NCBI GenBank assembly: GCA_905250025.1
Contig: CAJNOJ010000049.1
Coordinates: forward strand, 124,001 to 188,000
Length of the DNA stretch: 64,000 nt
Source: Adineta ricciae
Lineage: Eukaryota > Rotifera > Eurotatoria > Adinetida > Adinetidae
Direction: 5' to 3'
The notes under the pieces were generated by a model that had not been told where the DNA came from, ran no database searches, and saw only the letters and a program-made list of their open reading frames with translations. The position numbers and the translations under genes are program-made. Shown here piece after piece: positions 1 to 14,494 of this stretch (its first letter is position 1; every line of letters begins with the position of its first letter).

Positions 1-685
1 TAAAATGAAGCAAATACGTGATTTAAAGTGAATAAATTATTCAAAGAGACAAATACTCTGGATCGAGTAAATATGTTTGAGTTATTCGATAATTTCAATG
101 GCATATCTTGATTAGATTTGATTATTTATCACATATTGACACAAAAGCAAATCTTTTTATCGATTAAAAATGATTTCGTAAACGAATCTCACACGTCATT
201 TCTTGAAGAATTTCCAGTCTTTCCCTCTAGAAGTTAGATAAATATAAATTATATTACCGTAGAACTTTAAGTTTTGTTGTAAATACACAAATGGGAAATT
301 ACTACGAATGTACGTCATTATCGTCTATAGAGGGTCTAATGTTTCTCAGTACTTATCTATAATTCATAAACAGAACATATTTATTTTTCAACAAAACAAT
401 TTCCCCAAACACACTAATGAAAAAAATCAATATTTCTTTTTTTCTTACATAATAAATTATTGATATTATATGAAAATTGTATACGTCAGTAATATTTCTC
501 CAAAGATCAGTTTTATTTTTCATATTACTCGTTGAATATGATTAAAAATTGGCTCTATCATATCCCAAGAGTTTCGAACACCACGATGAAAGAGATTTTT
601 ACTTCTAATTCTATTCATTCACCCTCAAAGTTCAATCGTAAACAGACGATATTTGATTGGAACTAGAACTCCTGGTTTTTATATC
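1..685. other. Upstream flank without recognised gene
   Basis: This is AT-rich sequence with no open frame of note on either strand. It ends directly at the start codon of the polycystin-like gene, so the last few hundred bases probably hold its promoter and 5' leader. I see no repeat or RNA gene. Confidence 0.5.
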
Positions 686-3600
686 ATGAAAACTCCTCTA
701 GTTCTAAGTATAATCTTTTTTCCTATCAGTACGATTATCTTCGCTCAATACGATGGTAAGTGAAAGATCTTTTCATGTTAAATAGTTCGAAAATGTTCTA
801 TCATAATGAAGATGGACACGTTGTTTTGGATCGATCAAAAGTATTTCCAGATGCCGATGGTAATTACCGTGTTTCGAATTATGAATTTAAGTGTTTTCAA
901 CAATTATCAACATGTTCAATCCATGGTTGGTCACTTCGCTTTAAAATACGTTTAAATTCATTGAATAGCTTCGACCGAGAACGTAAATATCTTCTATTCA
1001 GTACTGGTGCACATGAACCATATAGTGATGGGATGTTAATTCATCTCTATCAATCGAAAAATACTTCGTATCTTGAGTTTGGTTTGAAAGAGTTTCACAA
1101 TGATCATGTCGCTTTCTATTGGCAAGTCGAAGCTGATTTCGAACTGAATCGATGGGTTGATGTAGTCACTATTATTCAATTGGCAAGCAAAAACTCAACT
1201 GAACATCATCAAATGTCGATTTATGTTGATGGTTATTTGTACAGAAAGACAGAATTGGAAAAATACACAGAATTATTCGTTTTTAAATACGATAAAATAC
1301 ATGCACACTCGGCAATTATTTATGGAAATGATACTGAAGTAGCTTCTTTCAAAGAAATTATCTATTACGAACGAGTTCTACTCGATGTTGAAATTGCGAA
1401 TAGTAAATAATTTGCTTAACGTTTACCTCATATGGAATACCTTTCTTTTCGTTTAGTTACACCGGGTGATGTATCTTTAGGATGTGTGAATGAAAACGAT
1501 GATATTCATCAATATATCACTCCGCAAACGTACGATTATTGGCGACTATGCCGTGATGATTGTCAGGCACGAAAAATGAAGGTTAGATTGAAATTCATCT
1601 TTTACGTGTAACATTTGCCTTCTAAACTATGATTATGTTGATTAGATTGCTTTGTATTCACCGAACGATGGTCGATGTGGATGTGTACCGAGTTCATATG
1701 AGTTAGACTCGTCATTTCAATATGATAAGAATTGCGTTTGTTCATTTAATCCGCCATGTTCAAGTGCGAATGAATGGCATATTTTTACAGTATCACACGT
1801 TATTGATCTGATTGATGCGGAAGTTGGTAGGTGTCGAAAGTGAACAACTTTATGGATAGTCATGAAATACTTTGACAGGTTTGGAAATTCGTATGGCTGA
1901 TGCAAGTTTCTTGACGCATAGTCGAACGCGAGTTCAACGAAATGAAGGTGTGGAAATTATTGTCTCGGTTAAAAACGATCGAAATCTGGCGTCGTTGACT
2001 GTCTATGGTGATATCGAAGGTCAAGAGTCAACAAGTGAAAATACGAGTTCCAATGAGATTTACATAACTGCCGGTGTCGTAAGTATCGATTTGTTTGTTT
2101 TTTTTTCGTTAAGCAATCAATGAGTTCTTTTCCAAGGTAAATTTGTCTTGGAAAAATGAAGGTGCAAAAAAAGTTCAATTTCGTGCTGACTATCGTCGAA
2201 TGGTTCATAAAGAAACGGCAGAATATCGAACGGTTTATGTCGATGTTGTCTATGTCAAAACTGATTTGCCATTGAAGTTCATTGACATTTCACCCAGCAG
2301 TCCGAACTATCAAAGTTATCAAAATTTTACTGTTCAAACTTACGGTAGAAGATAAAATGACTTTCATTCACTGTTATTCGATGATTCGTCTTTTTCTAGG
2401 AAGTGTTCCAATCAATTGTACATTAGATTATGGTGATGGACATCGACAGACAAATGGTACTAGCCGTGATCAATATTATACCGCGTATTTTGCGCGAAAT
2501 TATACACATTATGGTGAATACAATGTTTCTGTACGATGTTATAATGAACTGAGTATAAATACAACGCAAATAACGCGCATTATTCGACGAATGAATATGA
2601 ATAAGAAAATGATTATACATACAAATGTGATGGAAACATCCGAAGCAACAAGATTCAATATTATAACGCACAATGATTACTCATTTCGACATTCCGATTG
2701 TTTACATCTGAGAAATGTTATTACAAATGAAACAATGAAGTTGATTTGGAGAAAGAAAACATTGGAAGTTATACCGGATGAAGTAGGTGAAATTTCCAAG
2801 AAAATCATTTGTATTCATTCATGTTTGTTGATTTTCTCGATAGCCATTACCACTTGGCACATACTTGTATCAACTTGAATGTGATTCCATGGCATTACAA
2901 CCATATATTCTTAATATTCAACCAGCAATTCGCTCATTAGAAGTCGAGGCATCAAAAACAACTATTCGAAGTGGTCAGTCTACCGAATTTTCCATTACAC
3001 TTGAACCAACAATCGATGTGACAATCATTTTCGACTGCGGCATCAGTGACACACCATTAGAAATCATTTATATCGAAAAAATCATCGATCTTTCACCAAT
3101 ACCAATCGGTAATTGTACTTATTCAACAACCGGTCAATACAATCCGACGGTTAGTGCCATGAACCGTATTAATGTAGACAAACAATCGACAGTGATCTTT
3201 GTTGAACCACCACTATCACCCATTAAAGTTGAAATCGAAAATCGAGTGGATATCAATCAACTCACATTAGTTACCATACGTGCAAAAGAACAAAGTCCAT
3301 TCGAAGGAAATTTTCTACTTACAATCCTAGATCCGTATCGCGAAAATAATTATACAAGAACTGAACATGTTCAATTGCTAAGATCGAATAATTTCACTGA
3401 AAATTTATATATGAATATTACATCTTATGGTAAACAAGTTCTACACATTCAAGGCGGAGATTATCCAACAATTCGCGAATCACAAGCGACGTTTATTATT
3501 GGAACGGATATCACAATCAAACCGCAAGTTTATATTGTCAATCAAATTGGTCATGTTAATCGAGATTTCATTTGGGTCGATATTCAATGGATTGATGGAA

Positions 3601-6600
3601 TTGGTTTCGACATTGAAATCAACTATGACCAAGAAAAGCATTTTCGTGTTCGGTATGGACAATTCATGACGGGTTCATCAAATCGTACAGTAAAACGAAA
3701 CGATGGAATTCATGAAATACAATGGAAAAGAGTTGCACAACAACGATTACAAGTTGGATATAAGTATGAAAACCCCCTTTTTTTTTCTTTAGATAAGTTT
3801 GGTTTGCTTTCCTAATGGTTATTTTAGATTTACCAAACCAGGCACATTTCTAATCGATGTGACATTTGTTCAACCATCGTCGAAACGTCTTCCGGTTGAT
3901 CTGAGATGTTCAACTGTAATAATCGTCAGAGAATTAGATCGAACAGAGGAAACTTGTTTTCAAGAAAAAGAATTTCATTTATTTTCACCAAATTCACTGA
4001 ACAATGTGACAATTTCTTCATCTGTTCTTCTTCTACCATACAGTCTTGAACATAAACTCGAGCCACGTTTAACAACACAATGTTCTGATCATGATCTTCT
4101 ATATTCATTTTATGTTCTTGCCATCGATCCATTCCAGTGGCGATATTCTCGAACACAACGGTATTCTACATCTACTAATCCATCATTTCAAGACACATTT
4201 CTCGAAAATTACTGTTCAAAATTCGGTGAAAATTCGACATTGACAATTCAACCAAAAGCTCTTCAGCATGGTTATTATGTATCAGTATTTACAATAACAA
4301 AAAGTTCCAATTTAGCTGATTTTCGTCAATTTATTCAACCGATTGAAATCATTCGTTCCGATTTACTAACAACATTCGGTGGAAATTTTACAATTACAAA
4401 TGATGTGAATGAGTTAAACTTAGATTTTTATTCGACAACAATCGATCCTGATTATACTGAATTCGATCGACGAAAGCTTAACTTTACTTTAATTTGTTAT
4501 CCTGAATATTTGCAATCGAGTGTTTTTCAACCGAATACGATTCAATTGGGACCATCGCGACCAACAGAAACAAATCCTCAAAACCATCATCCTTGGTCAA
4601 TACAATGGGCAATTTTGAATTTAGTCTTCCGTCGAGCTGACATTAATTTACACTTTTATGAACATCAATGTTTTTCAGCGGAAAAAAAGACCATCGAACA
4701 AATTCAAATCGATCAACAAACCAAAGCCTTACGTATTGATGATAGTAATCTAGTATTCAGTAATGGTTCACTTCATTTTCTACTCATTGTTCGACATCTA
4801 ATGGATGGAAGACAATTAATCGCGCGTTTGGAAGTTGATCAACAGTTAACACTGGCTTTCGACACAGCTGGTTTCGCTACATTAGAAGAAGTGATGGGAA
4901 ATCTAGATGATCTAGCTGCAACAAATCCAAAGAAAGCAGTGGAATTTATTACTGGCCTAGCGGATAAATTGAATGAAATGAGCGATAATTCGGTGAGTGA
5001 AGAGATTTTTTTTGATTTTGAAAAAATTGATTTGTTTGCTCGTGTAGACTACGGGAGAAACAAGTGAAGCAGATGTAAAGGCAATGAATGAACGGATGGC
5101 AGCTGTACGTGATCTTGATGACATGTTTCGAAAGATAAATAGAGAGATTTTGTAGATGCGAGCAAAAATGTTATCATCGATGGATACAGTCATTGATTCA
5201 GCAAGTGATCCGAGTATCGTTGGACGAGCATTGAAAGCGAGTGCAACAGTTACAGCTAATAGTGATCAAATGCCGTTGGATAATCAGGTTTGTGCATGTT
5301 CATTCTTGTCGACTTTGTTTACGAACTTTAGATTGGTTGTTACAGGAAAAAGGAGCGAATATTATAGAAAAAGTTGGTACTAAAGTAAAAGAAATGGAAT
5401 CGGCTGATGAAAATACCGTTACTGGTCTGGCTTCATGTTCGTAGTTCATTATGAGAATTTTCTTCTCGAAAAATAAAAACAATGTTTTCTATTTTAGCGT
5501 TATTGGATGTTGGTAGTAATGTTTTACAAGCTGCATCAAAAACTGTGTCGAGAGATAAAGAGAGTTATCCGGATGCAATTATCGAAGTAAGTGAAGAGAA
5601 TTCTATCGATTGATGACGTCATCATTGAAAAATGATTTAGAATTTGGAATCGGATATGAAAGCAACGGAAGATGAGGAAACAGATGCGACAGTTCTCTAT
5701 GCTCCAACGCAATTCTACGATGCTTGTGATGAATGTGATGCATTACCTGAAGAACGTTGGGAAGAGTATCGAAAGAAATTGGATGAAGAAAAAAAAACAA
5801 TTATTGAAGGACGTGAACGGGTATTGATGTTTTGTTGAAATTCTCATCGTTTCAATTAGAATTTTCTAGGCTTCAAGCATTGCTAAACGAAGTTCAGGCG
5901 GTTTATTCTCGGTTGGTGACGTCTTAGCAAATCGTTCATCAACGAATGAAACAAAAACTATCAAAAGTAAAACAATGGCAATGACGTTGACAAAAGCGAG
6001 TCCTGATGGTAAAAATGCAATGCTCTCTCATCATTGACAGTTCCCGTGGTTTTGTTTTCTAGGTAAATCAAGTTTGTCAGCTGGTGGTTCACGTATTCGT
6101 TTACCAGGCCTGTCAGATCTTAATTCAGAACCGGGTGCATCAGAAATTTTCACAAAGGTTCTTGAATCCAAAGAAAATCCCTATGCAAGCACACATGGGC
6201 ATTCGAGTGTCGAAGGAAGTGTTGTCACGATTATCTTATCACGACCAGATGGTTCGGAAATGCCTGTCCAAAACACAACTAAGCCGATCTCCATTCGTCT
6301 AACTCGGCCAGTTGATAAACGACCAAAATATGAACATTATGACTTAAACGGAACATTTTTTCGGTACCACAAAATGATTTTACCAGACAAGCAAATGACA
6401 TTATCTCTGTATGTTGCTCCGAATTTCTCACCAATGGATACATATGGTATTTACGTATCATTCGGAACCAATGAAACATTATTAGAACCACCGACAGAAT
6501 CCAAATTCGATCTACTCTTTGTTTTACCGAATCGAACGACAGTCACATCGAATGAGAACATTGCTGATGATCTAGAAGAATTACAACATACAATTATAAT

Positions 6601-9600
6601 GTCACCGAATATTCATTTCGGCAATGGCACGTACATTTTCGGTATAAAACTAATCAGTAAGTTATTATGTTAAAATACGAATTGATTTTCGAACATCGAT
6701 TGGATGAACTTTTAGATACAAGTACAACAATGAACTTGACTGAATATCATTCGAGTTATACAATCAATATGTACGTTTCAAAGTGTCAATATTGGGACGA
6801 GAAAAAATATATCTGGAGCTCGGATGGATGTGAAGTAAAAATTGTTTTTATCGATTTTATTATACTGATATATCGAGATTCAATTTGCATAGGTTGGACC
6901 ATTGACAACGTTGAAATCAACGGAATGTCTTTGTACTCATTTGACTACGTTCGGAAGTGATTTCTATGTTCCACCGAATACAATTGACTTCAAAACAGTG
7001 TTTACGAAATTCAAAAAATTACATGAAAATGCCGCTGTGTTCAGTACAGTAATTGTTATTTTCGTTATATATATTATCGCAGCAATTTGGTCAAGAAGAA
7101 AAGATAAACGCGATTTAGTGAAAGTAATTGATTTTGAAATCAATGAATAGAAATCAATTTGGTATTATCTATTTTTCAGTGGACAGCAGCACCACTTATC
7201 GATAATCTTCCTATTGATACTTATCATTATCTAGTCACGGTTCATACTGGCATTGGTAAAGAATCGGGTACAACATCCAATGTGAGTTTTGTTATATCTG
7301 GTGAATTAGCAGATAGTGGCGTTCGAAAGTTAGCTGATGGAAAGATTCATGTAATTCTCTTCTTTCTAATTTAGATAAGATTAGAATGTTTCGTTTTCAG
7401 GAATTTGCATCTGGTAGTGTTCGAAACTTTGTAATGAGCGTGGAATCACAACTTGGTCCATTACTTTACCTTCGTATTTGGCATGATAATTCAGGTGATA
7501 AAGGCAAGGCCTCTTGGTTTTTAAACATGATCAATGTGATGGATTTACAAACAGGCGAAAAGTAATATTTTGTCGAAAAGTATTTCTATGAATATTTTTG
7601 TGTTACTTTTCAATAGAAATTATTTCATTTGTGATAATTGGCTTGCGGTAGAAAAAGGTGATGGTCTTGTTGATCGTGTTGTACCATTGGCTTCATCGAA
7701 AGAATTGAAAAGTTTTGCACATTTATTCACTCAATCAGTCAAGAAGAAATTCAGTGATGGTCATTTATGGTATTCGGTGTTTTCACGTCCTGTACGAAGT
7801 AATTTCACTCGATTACAACGCATCTCTTGTTGTATATCGTTACTTTTCTGCACAATGATATCTAATGCCATGTTCTATCGGCAAGACACTCAAGGACGAG
7901 CAAATAAAGCTGGAGTTTTAATGAAAATCGGACCAATTGAATTTACTTTAACACAACTATGGATCAGTTTTATTAGTACTTTGGTTGTACTACCAGTCAA
8001 TCTGTTGATTGTCACATTGTTTCGTAAAGCAAAATACAGTCAAAAAACATTGGTAACGTATCATTTACAAGAACGGCAACGACGAAGTAAAGCGCGTGAA
8101 AATGATGAACAATATCGAAGAACAATGAAGTATGTTCTGGGCTTTTCTTCGAGAAGAAGAAGAAGAATACAATCAACTTGTTGTTTAGTTTCTTTTCTCG
8201 ACGAAAACATCAACCGATACCGTTGGAAGATGGTAACGAACAAGGCATTGAACGCATTGGCGCTATTCCATCAATTGAAGATAAAACCAGATCATTTCCA
8301 CATTGGACTATCTACATCGCTTGGGCATGTGAGTTTATCTTGAAAAATCTTAATCTTCATCTGAATAATCTCTTTCGCTAGTGGTTATGCTAAGTATATT
8401 AACATGCTCGTTCTTTATCATACTCTATTCGTTGGAATGGGGAGCTAAACGTGCTAATGAATGGTTAATTACAATGGTACTTTCATTTGGTCAGTCGATA
8501 CTCGTTATCGATCCATTGAAAGTATTTCTCATCACGGCAATAATAAGTTTTCTAATTCGTCGACCATACGATGATGAAACTTTGGATTTCAATGATCCGT
8601 TTACCGGAGCTTTAATTTCGAATAAGAATATTGCAAATATTGACGGGAAAGATGTATACAGTGATGCAAATGTGAAAGGTAAATGCTATTTAATATGAAA
8701 CTGTAAATAGGAAAAAAAAACAAGAGAATGAGAGATTTTCTTTTAGAAATTGCACGTCAACGTCGTGTTCGTTTGTTTAATTTACGTCCGATAAACTCAG
8801 ATGAGATGGTTCGTGCACGTGAACAGCGTTTACGCGAGATAAAAATGGGTGACGTTATCCGTGAAATCGTTATTTACATATTCTTCACAGTCGTCCTTCT
8901 ATTTCTCTCATATCAATCACGAGATACGAATTCTTATGGTTTATATCGCGATACAAAAAATCTTTTTATCAACGGAGATTTCAATAAAATAGGATCGATA
9001 ACAAATTGGTGGAATTATTGTGATAATGTTCTACTAAAAGGTCTCTATGCGCAAAAATGGTACAATGAAAAAAATTTAACTTGGAGAGAAAAATTAACAA
9101 CTGGTAGCCGTGTTTCAATGCGTGTTGGTGCACCACGAATTCGACAACTACGAATTAAAGAAAATAGTTGTCGAGTACATCGTCGTGTCAAACATCTTGT
9201 TTCACATTGTCGAGATGATTATAATTGGTTTGATGATGATATAAAAGACTATTCACCACGTTGGGAGAAAGTTTTGACTAAGGAAGAAGCAAGAATGAGC
9301 GATGAAAATAATAACGGAACAAAACGTTGTCGAACACCATGGTGTTATCAAGTAGATTACAAATCTTTTTATATAGATTTCACATTTGTTCGTTTGTAAT
9401 TTTCTAGAGTAGCACTCGTACAAAAAGTGGACCTATGAAAGCGCTTTATAAAACCTATAAAGGCGGTGGTTATGTTGTTTCATTAGGTCGAACTTATGAC
9501 AAAAGTCGAACAGTTCTTGCAGAACTTCGTTCACAAAATTGGCTTGATCAATTAACACGTGCAATTTTTATTGATTTTTCATTGTATAATGCCAATGTAA

Positions 9601-10704
9601 ATTTATTTGTTTCTGTTACACTTTCATTTGAAATGACATCGATGGGTTCAGTTATTCAAGATTATCAAATCAAAATCTTTCGTCTATACGATCATATCGG
9701 TGGTTATGGCATGTTAGTGTACATATTTGAACTATTGTTTGTTATTTTTACGATATATTCAACAATTCATGAAGTGCTATTATTGACTAAACAGAAAAGA
9801 GAATATTTCTACAAGTTCTGGAATGTTATTTCGTTCATAACCGTCGTGTTCAGTATCACAACGCTTCTTATGTATGGAACAAAGAAAACTCTAACACGAT
9901 TAGCCATCCGTTCATTGAAAAAGACTGAAATGGGTAAGTTGGAAGAAAGAGAATGATATTTGATCTGTTTTATTATCTTCTTCAGGTGAATTCGTTAATT
10001 TCAATGCGATTGCCAGTTTCGATGAAGTATATTCCTATATTGTTGCATTAATAACATTCTTTACAATGCTGAAATTTTTGAAATTACTTCGATTCAATAA
10101 GCGTATTGATATGTTGTCGAAATCCCTTCGTTATGCTCGAACAGATTTAAGTTCATTTGGCTTTGTTTTTCTTATCTTTATTGTTGCATATGCACTCATG
10201 GGTTTTGCTATATTTGGTCGCACGCTTTCTAACTTTAAATCATTTGCAACGTCATTAACAACATGTTTCCGAATGCTTTTGGGTGAAATCAACGCACCGG
10301 ATATGTTCGCAGTTAGTCGAGCTTATGGTATGTTCATTTCTCATATAAAATTCATAAAAAACATTTGATTTTTCTCTAGGTATCTTCTATTTTCTTTCAT
10401 TTGTCATGCTTGTATTTATTGCTCTATTAAGTATCTTTTTAACAATGTAAGTAGAACAAATGTTTACATTGAATGATTATTTGCATCTAATGTATGTTTA
10501 AGTTTGAATGATTCGTTTGCACATGTAAAACGAGAATTAGCAGCCAGTCAACATAGAAATGAAATCATGGATTTTATGTGGTCAACGTTTCGCAAAGTTG
10601 CTGGAATTAATAATCGTAAAGGATCAATAAATGATGATGCAATGACGAAAATGGATGACGAACAACAAATTCCATTGGCAAAATTTGATCGAGAAGATTA
10701 CTAA
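686..10704 (+). CDS. Polycystin-1-like receptor/channel (PKD1/PKD1L/PKDREJ family), many exons
   Basis: This is a large membrane protein expected at the plasma membrane or cilium. The start is chosen at 686 because it opens a signal peptide (MKTPLVLSIIFFPISTIIFA). That exon joins in phase to the next one through a 56-nt intron (756-811). Domains in order: a LamG/concanavalin-like domain (about 812-1402); a WSC Cys-rich domain (1457-1826, with CGCV, CVCS and CSSANEW); PKD/Ig-like folds (about 1880-2800, with CTLDYGDG); a long REJ-like region (about 2900-6700); and a GPS site (CLCTHLTTF, about 6930-6960, cleavage expected at HL/T). These are followed by a first membrane helix (about 7030-7090), a PLAT domain (about 7180-7640), further helices, the polycystin extracellular domain (about 8930-9640) and a six-helix channel module. 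The channel module ends in pore sequence FRMLLGEI (about 10270) and a final helix. About twenty or more short introns interrupt the gene. The stop is at 10702-10704. I see no leucine-rich or C-type lectin domain, so the subfamily is unresolved. Confidence 0.9.
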
Positions 10705-12474
10705 AAGACAAATTTCTTGTTTGACAAGCAAAAACAAATGAACATTCTATTCTATTTTATTTTATTTTATTTATCAATTGTATCTTATAATTATTTATGC
10801 TTATTATTTAGATTCAGTGCAATGACGAAGAAGGACTCAATAAAATTGACTTTCGGTGGAAATTTAAGGTCATAAGCTGAATAAATTACCTATTTTAATA
10901 TTTGCATGAAAATACTTTTCTAAAAGTATAAACTAAATAAGATAAAATAAATGTAATGGGACTAAGTATGTCTATGTCCATCGATCATCATTGTAAATAA
11001 TGTAGTTTTTATCATAGAGAAGTCAGATCTATTTTGATATATTTAAGAATAGCAACAGAGATGAAACAATAGAAATATAAAAGATTTTTGTGAATTGATG
11101 AAAATAGTGTAAACTTTATCGATGAGGAGAACATAATTAAGTCGGTTGATGTGAGAGAAGGTAATTCTTTCTCATTCGGACTCGAACACAAGAAATACGT
11201 AGTATGTTTGGAAGATTCTAAAATTTCTAGATTTTGTATGATTGAGTATTCAATTTAACTTGTTCTAACAGCTGTTGTGTAACTGTGTTGCATTTGACAA
11301 TATGAAATACAAATGGAACAAATTCTATTTTAAAAATCTTTTGCTTAGAATGATCATCTGACATTTCTATCAAATTAAAGATTTATTAGGTTTCATTCGT
11401 GTACACTTTTCTGAAGGGTAGAAAGTTTTCTTTGTTGCGCAATGCTTTTCATACCTAATGTTGACTTGTTTCCTTGTTGGAGCATCAAGATTGATAAATA
11501 TGGAGTCGGTGTCTAATAGAAAATAACAAAGCGGTACGAAATAACATCGTATTTCATTGCATTAATTAGTTTATGATTCTACTATTTTCATCTGATCACG
11601 ATCACTTTCGTGGATAGAATTGACCAATGATTAAGATTTTTTGTTTTTCGTTTAGTATCGACAAGTGTCCATTCATTATTCATATGAAAATCAATTGCAC
11701 ATATACAAATTTACAGATATCTGTCGAAGTTCATATCAGTCTATCCCTATAAGTTCATGTGAACAATGTTTACTTTTGGGAGTGTGTAATGATTATTATT
11801 GAGGAGATAATAATAAGGAAAATGTAACAGCAACTAAGCTTATTTGAAGTTATTTCTTTTGAAAAGTGTCGACATTTCGGTATTTTGCAGACCATTATCA
11901 AGATAAGATGAAATTACACGATAAAAGAAAGAAAGAAAGAGTGTATTTATACTATTATATGAGTCATTTTTTAGAATAGCTACTGGTTTTCGTTCGCCTC
12001 GTCTTGATAATGGCATGCGAAATGTCGAAACGTCAGCACTTTAACTGCTGTTATCTTTTCTTCATTATTTACATTTTTAAGCGTATACCCGGGCAACTTT
12101 TTCAAATCGATTATACAAACTTTACATCTAACACTTCTCGGAAACAAATTTCTCATTATATTAGTACATTCATAATATATATATATATTCATCTATCTGA
12201 TCTGATTAGATAAGATCCTGTTACTTAGACGTCAATATGTATTCGGAATATTTCTTGAGAATTTACCGTCTATGCTTATGAATCAATTTTATCCATTCTA
12301 TATTCGAATTGAGAATATGGGCGTAGATAAACACCATCGTTCGCTCGTTCGTCAAGTATAAAAGATAAAATGAGTCATAGTTAAGTGTAACATAGTATAC
12401 ACTCACTGTCCTATCTATCATATCGTACCTTGTATTTAAGTTACATTCGCTTATCTTCATATATCGAAAAGAGA
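10705..12474. other. Intergenic region, polycystin-like gene to ODC
   Basis: No convincing coding exon, RNA gene or transposon is visible on either strand. The region holds a TTTTA-rich stretch (about 10748-10772), a short GAAA run (about 11926-11940) and a short TA run (about 12176-12187). The last part should carry the ODC promoter. Confidence 0.5.
10839..10844 (+). terminator. Polyadenylation signal AATAAA
   Basis: An AATAAA hexamer lies about 135 nt after the polycystin-like stop codon, in an AT-rich 3' region. It is a plausible cleavage signal for that gene. Confidence 0.45.
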
Positions 12475-14217
12475 ATGGCTGATCATCGACATCATCGAAA
12501 AGAAACGACTAAACCAGAAACAAGTAATAGTGATTCTCGTCGAGCTGATGACAATGAACATGATGAAGATGATATTATTGAAAAACCAGTTCGAACTAAT
12601 TTAGTTCATCAATTCAGCATACAAGGCGCTGATGAAATTCTAGATGTTCAAGGTCATGATGAAGACGAACAAGCAACAAAAGTTGATCAACGACGACGTC
12701 GTTTTCTTGTTCATCATCTCAGAGAATTATTCGAAGAAAAATTAGGCGCTAAACATATTGATTATGGACAATCTACAGCATCTATCGTCAAGTAAGCATT
12801 TAACAAACATGCCGGCGTATCTATGAAATATTTATATGTTTATTTAGAAAATTTTGTGAAGAATTACCTTCAGACAATGATGAGCCGTTCTATATTGTGA
12901 ACCTCTCACATTATGCACGTCAATATCAACAATGGATGCATTTTTTGGGTCGTATACGTCCATTCTATGCTGTTAAAAGCAATCCGAGTAGTTTTATCAT
13001 AAAAGTTCTTGCTGAATTAAATGGAGGTTTTGATTGTGCTTCGGCAGAAGAACTTGAATTAGTACGAAAAAGCTGTGGCGATGATTTTGATTTTGCAACA
13101 CGTATTATCTATGCTCATCCATGTAAGCCGATTTCTCACATTCAACAGTTTCGTAAGGCTGGTGTACAAATGACCGTTGTCGACAATGAAGACGAATTAC
13201 ATAAATTAAAGCAACATTGGCCCGAAGCTCGAGTAAGTCAACTGAAAATTATCGATGTTGCAAAAGAATTCTTCTTCGTTTCGAATACGTACAGGTCCTT
13301 ATTCGTTTAAAACCGAATGATACGCATTCAATGAGTCCTTTTTCTACAAAATTTGGTGCCAATGAACGTGAATGCATAACTTTACTTCGATTAGCACGTA
13401 AATTGAATATTAATCTTGTCGGATGTTCATTTCATGTCGGTAGTCGATGTCTCGATCCTAATCTTTATACTGAAGCATTGAAACAAGCACGACGAATATT
13501 CGATATAGCTCAACAAGATGAATATAAATTTAATTTCAAAGTATTAGATATCGGAGGTGGATTTTCAGGTCACAATTGGGATAAACCAAGTTTTCCTGAA
13601 GTAGCACAAGTGATTAATCACACATTAGACAAGTTATTTCCAGAATCAGAAGGTTTGAAAAATCAGTGAATTAGACTAAACTTCATCTTCATTTTCATCT
13701 AGGTATAACCATGATGTCAGAACCTGGTCGTTATTTTTCTTCAGGTGGTATGACACTTGTTACACGCATTACTTCTCGACGCATTCATAATCTTGCTTAT
13801 AAATCAAATGAACCAGTTGTTCAACTTGATCGGCAAATGTCTTCGATTGCAAGTTCATCTGAAACCAAAGATGAAAATGAAGAATCTGAAAGAGCATTGA
13901 TTGAAAGTGCTGAGAATATTTACTACATTAACGATGGTATCTATGGAACGTTTAATGCAATCATATTCGATCATAAAATCTTCATTGTACATTACATTAA
14001 AATGAATAATGCAAAGTCTGGCAATAAACAATTTAAATCGGTTATTTTTGGTCCTACATGTGATTCAATAGATTGTATTGCACATTCAATTGATTTACCA
14101 TTGCTAAGTATTGGAGATGTTCTATGGTTTCCTGATGTTGGCTCTTATACAAACGCATGTGCTTCGAACTTTAATGGATTTCAAACAAAGAAATTTCTCT
14201 TTATCTGGAGAAATTAA
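12475..14217 (+). CDS. ODC: Ornithine decarboxylase (PLP-dependent, fold type III)
   Basis: The predicted cytosolic enzyme converts ornithine to putrescine, the first step of polyamine synthesis. There are four exons: 12475-12791, 12848-13232, 13295-13652 and 13703-14217. All joins keep frame at GT/AG. Family signatures visible in order are PFYAVKSN (PLP-binding lysine), GFDCAS, SFHVGSRC, LDIGGGFSGHNW, the phosphate-binding EPGRY, NDGIYGTFN, the catalytic-cysteine motif FGPTCDSID, and GSYTNACASNFNGF. Because EPGR, the FDCA aspartate and the GSYT tyrosine are all kept, an active enzyme is more likely than an antizyme inhibitor. Two oddities stand out. A charged His/Asp/Glu-rich N-terminal extension of about 100 residues precedes the usual start. 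The protein also ends about a dozen residues after FNGF, so the C-terminal degron tail of vertebrate ODC is absent. A different frame stays open past the stop to 14293, so the exact C-terminus is uncertain. Confidence 0.92.
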
Positions 14218-14494
14218 TGTTTCCAATCAATTTGACTATAATCTATCTACAGTAAAATCTTCTAAAAAATATGATGGACATATTGAAATATAACTAAATC
14301 AATTATGATAATGCATATATTCTTAATAAAGCAACACAGATTTCCTTAGAGATATAAACTTCATCTTTGATGTAGTTCTATTGACTAGATTGAATATTCA
14401 CTGGTAGACTTATCTTGTCTCGTTTTGTTTGCACTTTATCAAATCAAGATTTCAAATTCGACATCAGACAAATCCTAACAAAAGAAAGGTTTTG

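Noticed and set aside
11150-11180. tRNA B-box-like sequence on the minus strand (TTCGAGTCC)
   Set aside because: The first two bases of the box differ, no matching T stem or acceptor pairing forms, and no A box is found at the right distance.
12475-14217. Reading the ODC-like gene as an antizyme inhibitor
   Set aside because: The PLP lysine, the FDCA aspartate, EPGR arginine, catalytic GPTCD and GSYT tyrosine are all present; inhibitors lose several of these.
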